This document shows positions 1 through 8,006 of a stretch of DNA of 64,000 nucleotides, piece after piece; the stretch's first letter is position 1, and the number at the start of each line of letters is the position of its first letter. Source of the DNA: Corynebacterium ammoniagenes DSM 20306 (lineage in GTDB: Bacteria; Actinomycetota; Actinomycetes; Mycobacteriales; Mycobacteriaceae); contig NZ_CP009244.1 of NCBI RefSeq assembly GCF_001941425.1, forward strand, positions 186,001 to 250,000, read 5' to 3'. The position numbers and the translations under genes were made by a program. The notes beneath the pieces are model-generated. The model was not told the origin of the DNA. It made no database searches and worked only from the letters and a program-made list of their open reading frames with translations.

Positions 1-1
1 C

Positions 2-187
2 GGTTATGAGGAAGAAGCGGTTCGCGCGCGCGAATCTGCGCTGAATGAACTGTGGAACCGTGGCCAGGAAATTGGTGCGGATGCCGTCGTGGGAATCTCT
101 TTTGATTATTCTCCGATGGGCGCGTCCAATGACATGCTGATGGTCACCGTCATGGGCACGGCGGTCAAGCTCAAGCCTCTGCAGTAG
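2..187 (+). CDS. YbjQ/UPF0145 family protein, C-terminal part
   Basis: The reading frame is open from the window edge and ends at TAG 185-187, leaving 61 residues. The visible tail contains the motif GADAVVGISFDY followed by a short hydrophobic strand and a VxGTAV stretch, which is typical of the end of the YbjQ (UPF0145, putative heavy-metal-binding) family. Members are about 105 residues long, so roughly the first half lies outside the window. The molecular role of the family is not well established. The ATL gene starts 3 bases downstream, which suggests co-transcription. Confidence 0.7.
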   Translation, partial: GYEEEAVRARESALNELWNRGQEIGADAVVGISFDYSPMGASNDMLMVTVMGTAVKLKPLQ

Positions 188-190
188 CTC

Positions 191-502
191 ATGTCGACAC
201 CACCTGAGCCAGCCCAGCGGGTTTTAGCACTCGCTGGGCTGATTCCGCCGGGCAATGTCTCCACCTATGGGGAAGTGGGCAAAGCCGCCGGTGTTTCTGC
301 GCGCCAAGTGGGCTCGGTAATGCGGCAGTGGGGATCGCAGGTGCCGTGGTGGCGGGTCATCAAAGCCGATGGCACTTCCCACGATTATGAGCGTGCGAAA
401 GCGAAATGGGAAGCCGAAGGGCTTGTCCTGCGCGGTCGGGCCGTCCGGATGGATTTGTGCGGGTTGGATCACCGCGATTTAGAAAATCTTGCGCGGAAAT
501 AG
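191..502 (+). CDS. Alkyltransferase-like (ATL) DNA-binding protein
   Basis: This 103-residue protein matches the C-terminal DNA-binding domain of O6-alkylguanine-DNA alkyltransferases: PPGNVSTYGEVGKAAG near residues 20-35, then RQVGSVM with the arginine-finger region. At the active site, where MGMT has PCHR, this protein reads PWWRV, with tryptophan in place of the alkyl-acceptor cysteine. That is the signature of ATL proteins, which bind O6-alkylguanine without repairing it and hand lesions to nucleotide excision repair. The role is inferred from the family. It starts 3 bases after the preceding gene. It could also be annotated simply as an MGMT-family protein. Confidence 0.85.
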   Translation: MSTPPEPAQRVLALAGLIPPGNVSTYGEVGKAAGVSARQVGSVMRQWGSQVPWWRVIKADGTSHDYERAKAKWEAEGLVLRGRAVRMDLCGLDHRDLENLARK

Positions 503-557
503 TTAGCTTCCTCCACCGAAGCTGTGAATACTGCAGTCAGCTGTAAACTAAGTGCTT

Positions 558-848
558 ATGAGCGACATCGAAGTACCTATCACGGGTGAGTCCATCAAAC
601 TGGGCCAGTTTATTAAGCTGGCCAGCCTCGTCGCCACCGGTGGCGAAGCAAAAACTGCGATTGCCGAAGGTGCAGTCACCGTCAACGGCGAGGTAGATAC
701 CCGCCGCGGCGCGAGCTTACGCGCAGGTGACAAGGTGTGCGTTGGCACGATGTGCGCTGTTGTCGCGGAAGCAGATGACGATGATGACTACTTCGATGAA
801 GCCACGGCCGACGATGATTTTGATCCTGAAAAGTGGAGGAACCTCTAA
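558..848 (+). CDS. S4-domain RNA-binding protein
   Basis: The protein is about 96 residues long. Residues 10-60 form an S4 RNA-binding fold: IKLGQFIKLASLVATGGEAK, then AVTVNGEVDTRRGASLRAGD, the usual loop in which an RNA-binding strand is followed by a G-(E/D)-x-x-x-R turn. The C-terminal tail is very acidic (DDDDDYFDEATADDDFD). ATG at 558 was chosen over GTG at 552 because it is the standard codon and gives the usual MSDIE start. Small standalone S4 proteins of this kind (YaaA/RqcP-like) act on ribosome-associated RNA, but no specific target can be assigned here. The VOC gene follows after 3 bases. Confidence 0.8.
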   Translation: MSDIEVPITGESIKLGQFIKLASLVATGGEAKTAIAEGAVTVNGEVDTRRGASLRAGDKVCVGTMCAVVAEADDDDDYFDEATADDDFDPEKWRNL

Positions 849-851
849 ACC

Positions 852-1694
852 ATGCCCGCATTTATGTCTGAAGTAGGCATGCCCTACTGGATTGATCTCA
901 CCACTTCGAACCCGGAAAAGTCCGCAGAGTTTTACCGCCGGGTACTCGGGTGGGAAGTGACCGCTGAGACTGATGAATACCGCATCGGTCGCATGCAGGG
1001 TCTTCCCATCGGTGGCTTTATCCCGCAGCCGGTGGATTCCACCATGCCTGATACCTGGGTGACCTACTTCCGCGCCGGCAACTTGGACAAGGAATGCCAG
1101 CGTGCGGAAGAACTGGGAGGTCGCGTGCTTTCTGGTCCGCAGCAGGTAGAGCTGGGGCAGATGGCATTGCTTACCGATGCCGCCGGTGCCCTTTTTGGAC
1201 TCATTGAACCCACCAACACCGAACAATTCGTTGCTGCCGGCGAACCAGGTCTGCCCGTGTGGCATGAGCTGACCGCGACCGATGGTTTTGCCAAGGCGCT
1301 CGATTTTTATGGCGAGCTGTTTAATTGGGAGATCCGCACCCAGTCGATTACCGGCTCCGGCCCGGTTGATGAAGCTGATTATGCGACCGCGGAAGAAGAA
1401 GGCGCACCTTTTGCCGGGATTTGGAATGCCAAGGGCAAGTTCCCGCCGCAGGTAGGTGGCTTTTGGCAGACTTACCTGGGCGTTCGCAATATGGAAGAGG
1501 CCGTGAAAGCTGCGGTGGACTGCGGGGGCGAAGTTATTCGTGAGCCGTGGCTGTCGACGTTCGGGCTGATGGCTTTGGTGGCAGACTCGACCGGCGCGAC
1601 CATTACCTTGACTGAGGTTGAGGACGCTCCCGAAGATGACGCGACGGAAGCTGATGACCTTCTTGGCTTGGACGTGGAGTTTCCGGAGCAATAA
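852..1694 (+). CDS. VOC-superfamily protein with two glyoxalase-like domains
   Basis: This 280-residue protein contains two tandem vicinal-oxygen-chelate modules. The first (about residues 10-120) begins MPYWIDLTTSNPEKSAEFYRRVLGWE. The second (about 140-255) begins PVWHELTATDGFAKALDFYGELFNWE. The paired FYxxxLGW/FNW motifs and the final VADSTGATI strand are typical of the bleomycin-resistance/dioxygenase-like superfamily. The substrate is unknown. A strong site, GGAGG at 835-839, precedes the ATG. It forms an operon with the S4 gene. Its last 92 bases overlap the 3' end of the convergent PrsW-like gene. Confidence 0.85.
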   Translation: MPAFMSEVGMPYWIDLTTSNPEKSAEFYRRVLGWEVTAETDEYRIGRMQGLPIGGFIPQPVDSTMPDTWVTYFRAGNLDKECQRAEELGGRVLSGPQQVELGQMALLTDAAGALFGLIEPTNTEQFVAAGEPGLPVWHELTATDGFAKALDFYGELFNWEIRTQSITGSGPVDEADYATAEEEGAPFAGIWNAKGKFPPQVGGFWQTYLGVRNMEEAVKAAVDCGGEVIREPWLSTFGLMALVADSTGATITLTEVEDAPEDDATEADDLLGLDVEFPEQ

Positions 1695-2580
1695 CTAAGG
1701 CTTTCGCTACGCTTGCCCCTGCAGGATGTTGTCGCAAGGATGCTGCGGGGGTATAGCTGTGCCCTAAATCAGCCCGGAACAGCCGCGTGCTGTGAATGCA
1801 CAGGCGGGCGAAGACAAAGTACATGATCGCCATGATGACGATGATTTTGATGACCATCGGGGTCATGGCCACCAAGTCATAATTCCACGCGAAGTGAATG
1901 CCAAAGGCCACCAGCCACCAGCCTACGACCGTGCGCACGCGCCACCAGCGCGATTGATCCGCGGTGAACAGTGCGCGGCCGATGCCCCAACCAGCAATCG
2001 CGGTGCAGATAATGTGCACGCCTGGACCGGCGAGAACGCGCAGCGCCCAGGATTGCCAGAATCCGGCCCAGTCCGAGTCTTGGTGCATTTGCGCACCACC
2101 AGCGCCGTATAAAACATTTTCTACGGTTTCAAAACCCAAGCCGATCACCGCGCCCACCAGCAACCCATGCCACGGGCGCGAAAGTTGGGTAAATGCCAGG
2201 CAGATGACTAAGACACCGAGTGTCTTTACTATCTCTTCCGGGTACGCCCCGCCCCAAGAGGCGGCCGATGCACGACTGGAGGTATAGGCAAAAATGGCCA
2301 TGACCGGGGTGCCGATGGGAAGAGTCATGGCAATGGAGACCCCGCCGCCCCATAAGAGTGCGGCATACAGCCACAACCGTGATTGACCGGGGCGTGTGCG
2401 CGGCCAAAACGGCAAGCGCGAGAGCAAGAAGATCACGATGGCAAAATACACCGCAGACAAGACCATGCTTAAAGCACCGAGGCCAGGTGACATCAGCAGC
2501 GCCGTTAAAAACATAAAGGCGCTCACGCACGCGCCAACAACCATGCTGATGATGGTGAGAATGTAGAAAATCTTACTCAT
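1603..2580 (-). CDS. PrsW-family intramembrane metalloprotease
   Basis: This 325-residue polytopic membrane protein has about seven to eight hydrophobic segments. PrsW/CAAX-protease-like motifs are visible: PEEIVKTLGV (the E-E-x-x-K motif, about residue 113), GFETVENVLY (about residue 150), a histidine in GPGVHIICTA and HFAWN (about residue 228). These are the putative metal-ligand and catalytic positions of the family, which includes PrsW, the site-1 protease of an anti-sigma factor; the substrate here is unknown. The start codon overlaps the stop of the upstream gene (ATGA, 2577-2580), so the two are probably translationally coupled. The basic, disordered last 40 residues overlap the convergent VOC gene. 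Confidence 0.85.
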   Translation of the reverse strand: MSKIFYILTIISMVVGACVSAFMFLTALLMSPGLGALSMVLSAVYFAIVIFLLSRLPFWPRTRPGQSRLWLYAALLWGGGVSIAMTLPIGTPVMAIFAYTSSRASAASWGGAYPEEIVKTLGVLVICLAFTQLSRPWHGLLVGAVIGLGFETVENVLYGAGGAQMHQDSDWAGFWQSWALRVLAGPGVHIICTAIAGWGIGRALFTADQSRWWRVRTVVGWWLVAFGIHFAWNYDLVAMTPMVIKIIVIMAIMYFVFARLCIHSTRLFRADLGHSYTPAASLRQHPAGASVAKALVIAPETPRPSQEGHQLPSRHLRERPQPQSR

Positions 2581-3140
2581 GCGGCCACCTTCATGTCCTT
2601 CGGCAAATCCACCGGCAGGGGTTCGGGCCGGAAGCTATTCCAAATCTGATGGGCCAGTGGTGCCAGCTTATCTGGTGCTCCTTGCAGCAAAATCTGGAAC
2701 TCCTCGCCGTCATGCTCTGGTGTTTGGTTGCGGATATTCATCGCCACCATGTTGTAGTGCGGCAGCACCATCACGCCGGCATGGCCGACGTGGACAATGG
2801 GCTCACGCGGAAGCGGCGCGAGCGTATTCGCGCGCACGGCACGGCGTAGGGAATGGTCAGAGTCTTGGGGCTCGTTGACCCAATTGACTTGAACGGTGAC
2901 ATTGTTGCACACGTAGGCATCGACAAGCATGTTTTCCGGATCCCACTGGCACTCGACGCCCTCGATGGGCCGTTCCCACTCGGTCTCCGCCGTGGTGATC
3001 ACCAGCGGTTCTGTGGCTTTGGGCTGTTGCGAGACCACGGATAAAACAATGACTGGCGCCGCGATAGCTAGTGCTACAACGACGCAGAGCAGCGCAAAGT
3101 ATTTCCCCGTCTTTGCCGGCTGAAATCGGTATGATGCCAT
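2577..3140 (-). CDS. Single-pass membrane protein of unknown function
   Basis: The protein has 187 residues. A short basic N-terminus is followed by one membrane segment at about residues 13-36 (ALLCVVVALAIAAPVIVLSVV), then an extracytoplasmic domain. Two cysteines around residues 63-78 (VECQWDP and VCNNVTV) could pair. I do not recognise a named family. It is the first gene of a two-gene unit with the PrsW-like protease (ATGA overlap), so it could be a partner or substrate of that protease; this is inference only. Confidence 0.7.
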   Translation of the reverse strand: MASYRFQPAKTGKYFALLCVVVALAIAAPVIVLSVVSQQPKATEPLVITTAETEWERPIEGVECQWDPENMLVDAYVCNNVTVQVNWVNEPQDSDHSLRRAVRANTLAPLPREPIVHVGHAGVMVLPHYNMVAMNIRNQTPEHDGEEFQILLQGAPDKLAPLAHQIWNSFRPEPLPVDLPKDMKVAA

Positions 3141-3167
3141 AGTTTCCAGGTTACAAGCCCGGGTGGT

Positions 3168-4757
3168 TTACGCTTCAGCGGCAACCTCAGCCACGGTGGA
3201 TTTATTGAGTGATTTCAACACCACCGCGATAACGCCCAGGGCCACAATCATGCTGATAAAGCCAATGATGGCAGAGGTGGTGATGGCAAACAGCACATAT
3301 CCAACTAGGGCGGCGGCCGCGCCTACGAATGCATAGGGCAACTGCGTATTGACGTGAGTGCCCACGGAACAGCCCGCGCCGGTAGATGACAAAATGGTGG
3401 TATCGGAAATAGGGGAGGAGTGATCGCCCCAAACCGCGCCAGCTAGCACCGCGCCGAAGGCGGGAATCAATAAAGTGCCATCCGGAGACGCCGCGTTCAT
3501 GATCTCACCTGCCAAGGGAAGCAAGATTCCAAAAGAACCCCACGAGGTACCGGTGGCAAAAGCCATGCCCCCGGCCACGAGGAAGAGAATCGGTACCAAC
3601 CACACCGCGGAAACGGACAAGCTAGTCACGAGACTGGCGAAGTACTCACCGGTGCCCAGCTGGCCAATGAGTGAGCCGAGCATCCACGCCAAGAGCAAAA
3701 TATAGATAGCTGGCAGCATGGACTTGGCGCCATCGAGCGAGCCGCGGGTAATGACGCTGGCGCTAAATTGTGGGTCATTGCGCGTGTAGCGAATGCAGTA
3801 GGCAAGACCCACGAGAAGGCCTGCCACGCCCCCGATATTGAGCGAGGCCGCGACATCCGCATTGGCCATGACCTCTAAGACGCCCCAGGAGCCAGCGGCC
3901 AATCCGCCGGTGATGTACATGCCGCCGATGACTCCTATGACCAGCACCACGAAGGGAATGGCCAAGGCTTGGATGGTGCCGCGGTCATGGGTGGGTAGGG
4001 CCTCAGTAATTTGTCCGGGAACTTCGTCATTGTCCGCCATGACGCCGTGCCCGTGGGCGGCGCGTTGTTCTTCTTTGCGCATGGGACCGAAGTCCAGCTG
4101 CCAGATGACAACAACCCACAACAAAATAATCGCGGCAATGGCGTAGAAGTTCATCGCCGCGGAGCGTAGGAATACTTCCATCTCACTCATGGTCAGCGCA
4201 GAGGCCGCGAGGATCGGAGCCATGATGCCGATGATGGACGCGCCCCAGCTCGACAGCGGAACGAGAACGACGGTGGGGGCAGAACTGGAATCCACCAGGT
4301 AGGCAAGCTTTGCGCGCGAGACATTTTGTTGATCGGAAATAGGGCGCGAAATCTGGCCGACGGCCAAGGCGTTGAAGTAGTCATCAATGAAAATGACCAT
4401 GCCCAAAATAGCGGTCAGAACCTGCGAGTCCCGGCGATTTTTCACACGCTTGCGCGCCCAATTAGAAAATGCTTTGGTGCCACCCGACATCAAGACGACC
4501 GCGGTTAGCGCGCCGAGTTCGAGCAAGAACGTCAGGATCAAAATGTTGTACCAATTGAGCTCACCCTCGACCCAGAACAGCTCAACCACGCCGGAAATAA
4601 GAAGTTTGAGACTCTCTAGCGGGTGAAAATTTGTGATCAGCAATATACTCAGCAGCGATCCCGAAAGTAAAGATATTAATACCTTGCGGGTGGCAATTAC
4701 CATGATAATTGCTACTAGGGGCGGTAAAATTGTCAAGATTGGAATCGACTCGACCAT
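3168..4757 (-). CDS. NhaC-family Na+/H+ antiporter-like transporter
   Basis: This 529-residue protein has at least eleven hydrophobic segments. Family features of NhaC/YfcC-type antiporters are present: the FIDDYFNALAVG segment (about residues 125-136), the region SSSAPTVVLVPLSSWGA, TSWGSFGILLPLAGE, and GDHSSPISDTTILSS near the C-terminus. The charged pair in IDDYFN and the ISDTT motif lie within predicted helices and are likely ion-path residues. It probably exchanges sodium, or an organic cation or amino acid, for protons. It is transcribed away from pepO, and the 150-base divergent gap contains a 12-bp palindrome. Confidence 0.85.
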   Translation of the reverse strand: MVESIPILTILPPLVAIIMVIATRKVLISLLSGSLLSILLITNFHPLESLKLLISGVVELFWVEGELNWYNILILTFLLELGALTAVVLMSGGTKAFSNWARKRVKNRRDSQVLTAILGMVIFIDDYFNALAVGQISRPISDQQNVSRAKLAYLVDSSSAPTVVLVPLSSWGASIIGIMAPILAASALTMSEMEVFLRSAAMNFYAIAAIILLWVVVIWQLDFGPMRKEEQRAAHGHGVMADNDEVPGQITEALPTHDRGTIQALAIPFVVLVIGVIGGMYITGGLAAGSWGVLEVMANADVAASLNIGGVAGLLVGLAYCIRYTRNDPQFSASVITRGSLDGAKSMLPAIYILLLAWMLGSLIGQLGTGEYFASLVTSLSVSAVWLVPILFLVAGGMAFATGTSWGSFGILLPLAGEIMNAASPDGTLLIPAFGAVLAGAVWGDHSSPISDTTILSSTGAGCSVGTHVNTQLPYAFVGAAAALVGYVLFAITTSAIIGFISMIVALGVIAVVLKSLNKSTVAEVAAEA

Positions 4758-4847
4758 CGTGGGGCTCCGATCAATTGAAAAATTCTAAGCAAGCATAATC
4801 TATTTTCATCAGATTGTCTCATCAGATGGACAGACGGGCGACACTAG

Positions 4848-4859
4848 GTCTAATTAGAC
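4848..4859. promoter_or_regulatory. 12-bp perfect palindrome in divergent promoter region
   Basis: GTCTAATTAGAC is a perfect palindrome lying between the divergently oriented NhaC-like and M13-peptidase genes. About 30 bases away, TCATCAGAT is directly repeated (4807-4815 and 4821-4829). The location suits an operator or promoter element, but no regulator can be named. Confidence 0.3.
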
Positions 4860-4916
4860 ATTCGGCGTAACCGAAAGTGCTGCCTTCGTGATGGGTTTTC
4901 GCATAATGTGGGCGGT

Positions 4917-6860
4917 ATGACGCAACTCAATGATTTGTACCAATTTGTTAACGGACCTTGGCTAAAGTCCCACGTCATCCCCGATGACCGCGGTGTGGAT
5001 GGCACCTTCCATAAACTGCGTGACCAGGCTGAAGAGCTCTCGCACGAGATTGTAAAAGAAGATACCGGTCGTGCCGGTACGGTCTACAACTCCTATATGG
5101 ATACTGACGGCATTAATGGCGCTGGCATGGCGCCGCTCGATGCCGATTTAGATCGCCTCTCAGTGGCGGACATTAATGAGTTTGCCACCGTCATCGGTAA
5201 GCTCGAGCGCTTGGGCGTGAGCTCTCCTGTGACCTTCTGGGTGGAAAAGGACTCCGGCTCGGAAGATTGCGTTGCCTACATCATCCAGTCCGGCCTGGGG
5301 CTGCCTGATGAGGCCTACTACCGCGAAGAAGCACACGCCGATACCTTGGCGGCGTATCAAAAGCACGTGGAAGAGATGCTGGAATTCCTCGACCCTGCGC
5401 GTCTATTTGGCCTTGGTGCCCAGGTAGCTGCCGAGCGTATCGTCAACCTGGAAAAGAAGATTGCCGCTGGCCACTGGGACGTGGTGGCAACCCGTGACGC
5501 TGTGAAGACCTATAACCCCACGGAGTTTCAGGACCTGCCGGAAATTGTGCGCACCATTTTGACCGGCGGCGGACTGCCCGAGCACCGCGTGGTCAACATG
5601 ATGCCGTCCTACCAGGAACATCTCGCGCAGCTGCTGACGGAAACCCAGCTCGCGGACTGGCAACTGTGGGCCACCTGGGCCATCCTGCGCGCTCGCGCCG
5701 GGGTTTTGCCTGAGGAAGTTGGCAAGAAGAACTTCGAGTTCTACGGCACCAAGCTCACCGGCGCTACCCAACAGCGTGACCGCTGGAAGCGTGCCTTGGG
5801 TCTCGCCGAAGGCATGGTCGGCCAGGAAATCGGCAAAATCTTCGTCGACCGGCACTTCCCTAAGTCCTCCAAGGCAGAAATGGATGAACTGGTGGAGTAC
5901 CTGGTGCGCGCCTACCGCGAGCGCATTTCCGATCTTGCCTGGATGACACCTGAAACCCGTGAGCGAGCCTTGGAAAAGCTGGGCAAATTTAAAGCCAAGA
6001 TTGGCTACCCAGATACCTGGCGTGATTACTCCGGTCTGGAATTTTCTGCCGCCGGTGCCGACTTGGTGGACAACCTGCGCAACGGCAATGCCTGGGCGCA
6101 TGATTTTGAGCTCAACAAGATTGGCAAGCCCACCGACCGCGATGAATGGTTTAGCACCCCGCAGACCGTCAACGCTTTCTACAACCCAGTGGTCAATGAC
6201 ATCACTTTCCCCGCAGCAATCCTGCGCCCGCCGTTTTATAACCCCGAGGCAGACGCCGCAGAAAACTTCGGCGCCATCGGAGCCGTCATTGGCCACGAAA
6301 TCGGCCACGGCTTTGATGACCAGGGCTCGCAGTATGACGGCGATGGCAACTTGAACTCCTGGTGGTCGGATGCCGACCGCTCGGCATTTGAGAACTTAAC
6401 GTCCAAGCTGGTTGAGCAATTCGACGGCGAAGTGCCCTCCGTATTGAAGGAAGCCGGGATTGAATCCAACGGCGTCAACGGCGAATTTACCCTCGGTGAA
6501 AACATCGGTGACCTCGGCGGATTGGGCATTTCCGTGGTCGCCTACCGCATGTACTGCGAGGACAAGGGCTTGGATATCAACGGCCAAAAGGCCAAGTTCG
6601 ACATCGAAGGCGGCTCAGAGGAGCTCGCCGCCGGGGAGTTCACCGGGCTACAAAGGTTGTTCTTGGCATGGGCTCGCGTGTGGCGCACCGCCATTCGTCC
6701 AGAGATGGCTAAGCAGTACTTAGCGATGGACCCTCACTCCCCAGCGGAGTTCCGCTGCAACCTGATTGCGGCCAATATCGCCGAATTCTACGAGGCATTC
6801 GACGTTGCAGAAGACGGGCCGATGTTCCTGGAGGAAAAAGACCGCGTCACCATCTGGTAG
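4917..6860 (+). CDS. M13-family zinc metallopeptidase (PepO-like)
   Basis: This roughly 647-residue protein covers the full neprilysin-like (M13) domain. The zinc site HEIGH is in AVIGHEIGHGFDDQG (about residues 462-476), the third ligand is in GENIGDLGG, and the family motif NAFYNP occurs upstream (about residue 425). There is no signal peptide, so it should be a cytosolic oligoendopeptidase. ATG 4917 is the likely start; an in-frame GTG lies at 4908. Bacterial PepO proteins degrade small peptides. It is followed after 21 bases by a hydrolase gene. Confidence 0.93.
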   Translation: MTQLNDLYQFVNGPWLKSHVIPDDRGVDGTFHKLRDQAEELSHEIVKEDTGRAGTVYNSYMDTDGINGAGMAPLDADLDRLSVADINEFATVIGKLERLGVSSPVTFWVEKDSGSEDCVAYIIQSGLGLPDEAYYREEAHADTLAAYQKHVEEMLEFLDPARLFGLGAQVAAERIVNLEKKIAAGHWDVVATRDAVKTYNPTEFQDLPEIVRTILTGGGLPEHRVVNMMPSYQEHLAQLLTETQLADWQLWATWAILRARAGVLPEEVGKKNFEFYGTKLTGATQQRDRWKRALGLAEGMVGQEIGKIFVDRHFPKSSKAEMDELVEYLVRAYRERISDLAWMTPETRERALEKLGKFKAKIGYPDTWRDYSGLEFSAAGADLVDNLRNGNAWAHDFELNKIGKPTDRDEWFSTPQTVNAFYNPVVNDITFPAAILRPPFYNPEADAAENFGAIGAVIGHEIGHGFDDQGSQYDGDGNLNSWWSDADRSAFENLTSKLVEQFDGEVPSVLKEAGIESNGVNGEFTLGENIGDLGGLGISVVAYRMYCEDKGLDINGQKAKFDIEGGSEELAAGEFTGLQRLFLAWARVWRTAIRPEMAKQYLAMDPHSPAEFRCNLIAANIAEFYEAFDVAEDGPMFLEEKDRVTIW

Positions 6861-6881
6861 TGACCTAGTACTCTGAGGTGC

Positions 6882-7784
6882 ATGACTGACACGGTAAATG
6901 ATGGGGATAATCAGCAGTGGCACATCGGTGGCTATGACCACGCAATGAGCCAAGAGGATCAGCTCGAGCAGCTGTATTCACAGATCGAGGCTCATTTTCC
7001 CCTTCCTGATTTCACTCCACCCTGGAAAGGCGGCTTGGGCGATCCCACCGCGGCGGATAATTACAGCGCCAAGCTGACCGATCGCATCACCCAAGCAGCG
7101 ATGATGGTGCTGGGCAGCGCGGTGGATCATTCCATGCCCGGGGTAGCATTTACCGAGGGCATTGATGTCTCCAATCCCAGCGAAGAGCTCACGCAATTCA
7201 CGCCAGCCGAAACAACGTCTACAACGTGGATTGTGTCCTTCCACTCGGGCGGTTGGTGGCGGGGGTCTGGTGCGGCATTAGAAATGCAGTGGCAGCCGGA
7301 AGTTGCCGCTGTTGCGAACCTCGCTGGGGTGATGGCAGTTGATGTGGATTATCCACTCGCCCCGCAGCACACCGTCGCCGATATGGTGCGCTCCGGCCGC
7401 GCAGCCATTGAGTATGCGCGCAACAACGGCGCGGAAAAGATTGTGCTGTGGGGATATTCTTCCGGCGCTGCGCTGGCCGCATTGCTTATCGATGCCGCCG
7501 ATGCCCTCATCCTCACCTATCCCGACTTCGCCGCGCTGGATGGCCTGCCAGACGACATTCGCGGCGAGGCAACCCTGCCGGATAGCACGTCGTGGCCGAC
7601 GACCTATCTACAAACCGCCACGCACGACGAAGTTGTAGACGCCAGCAGCACCCGCGCGGTGGCCGCGGATGCTCCGGATATCACCTGGGCGGATTACGTC
7701 TCGCGTCACCGGATTTCGACACCAGAAGTAGCGCGGCAGCGCGTGCAGGATATCGCGGACCTCATTAAAAACTTGGCAGCATAG
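6882..7784 (+). CDS. Alpha/beta hydrolase, esterase/lipase-like
   Basis: The protein has 300 residues. An oxyanion-hole-like motif, HSGGWWRG (about residues 122-129), resembles the HGGG of the hormone-sensitive-lipase family. The nucleophile elbow is GYSSGAALA (about residue 193, G-x-S-x-G), and a TATHDEVVDASS segment could supply the acid near the C-terminus. There is no signal peptide. GAGG at 6875-6878 supports ATG 6882. The substrate is unknown. It sits directly behind pepO and may share its transcript. Confidence 0.8.
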   Translation: MTDTVNDGDNQQWHIGGYDHAMSQEDQLEQLYSQIEAHFPLPDFTPPWKGGLGDPTAADNYSAKLTDRITQAAMMVLGSAVDHSMPGVAFTEGIDVSNPSEELTQFTPAETTSTTWIVSFHSGGWWRGSGAALEMQWQPEVAAVANLAGVMAVDVDYPLAPQHTVADMVRSGRAAIEYARNNGAEKIVLWGYSSGAALAALLIDAADALILTYPDFAALDGLPDDIRGEATLPDSTSWPTTYLQTATHDEVVDASSTRAVAADAPDITWADYVSRHRISTPEVARQRVQDIADLIKNLAA

Positions 7785-7794
7785 ATAGACCGCA

Positions 7795-7831
7795 CGGTTC
7801 AGAATCGGGAATATAAGACGATTCTGAACCG
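7795..7831. promoter_or_regulatory. Perfect 13-bp inverted repeat, terminator or operator
   Basis: CGGTTCAGAATCG (7795-7807) and its exact complement (7819-7831) are separated by 11 bases, starting 10 bases after the hydrolase stop codon. As RNA this makes a strong hairpin, but no proper U-run follows, so it could be an operator for the downstream ABC transporter rather than an intrinsic terminator. Confidence 0.5.
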
Positions 7832-7957
7832 ATATTATTCATTCGCAGAAACTCCGTTGAGGTGCGCATTCATTCGCTTTCTTGAGGCGCGTAATGGGGG
7901 AGTGTGGACACTGAGGGTGAGATTTACTAGTCTCGCTTGGTATTATCGTTGCAAGAC

Positions 7958-7990
7958 AGACCAGTCTATTGATTGTTGAATAGTCGGTCT
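7958..7990. promoter_or_regulatory. Imperfect dyad upstream of ABC importer
   Basis: AGACCAGTCTATT at 7958-7970 is matched about 8 bases later by AATAGTCGGTCT (7979-7990), its complement with one indel. GTCTATTG also occurs twice as a direct repeat. The dyad ends 16 bases before the probable GTG start of the binding protein and resembles a repressor operator, for example of a TetR-type protein. No regulator gene lies adjacent. Confidence 0.4.
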
Positions 7991-8006
7991 ATTGCTTGGG
8001 ATCCGA

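Noticed and set aside
717..1691. Long minus-strand frame of 324 codons opposite the VOC gene
   Set aside because: It is the mirror of the VOC coding sequence; its translation has no domain and low-complexity His/Arg/Gly content, while the plus frame has two clear VOC modules.
5403..6308. Minus-strand frame of 301 codons inside pepO
   Set aside because: It is antisense to the M13 peptidase, whose motifs are on the plus strand; no ribosome site or known domain.
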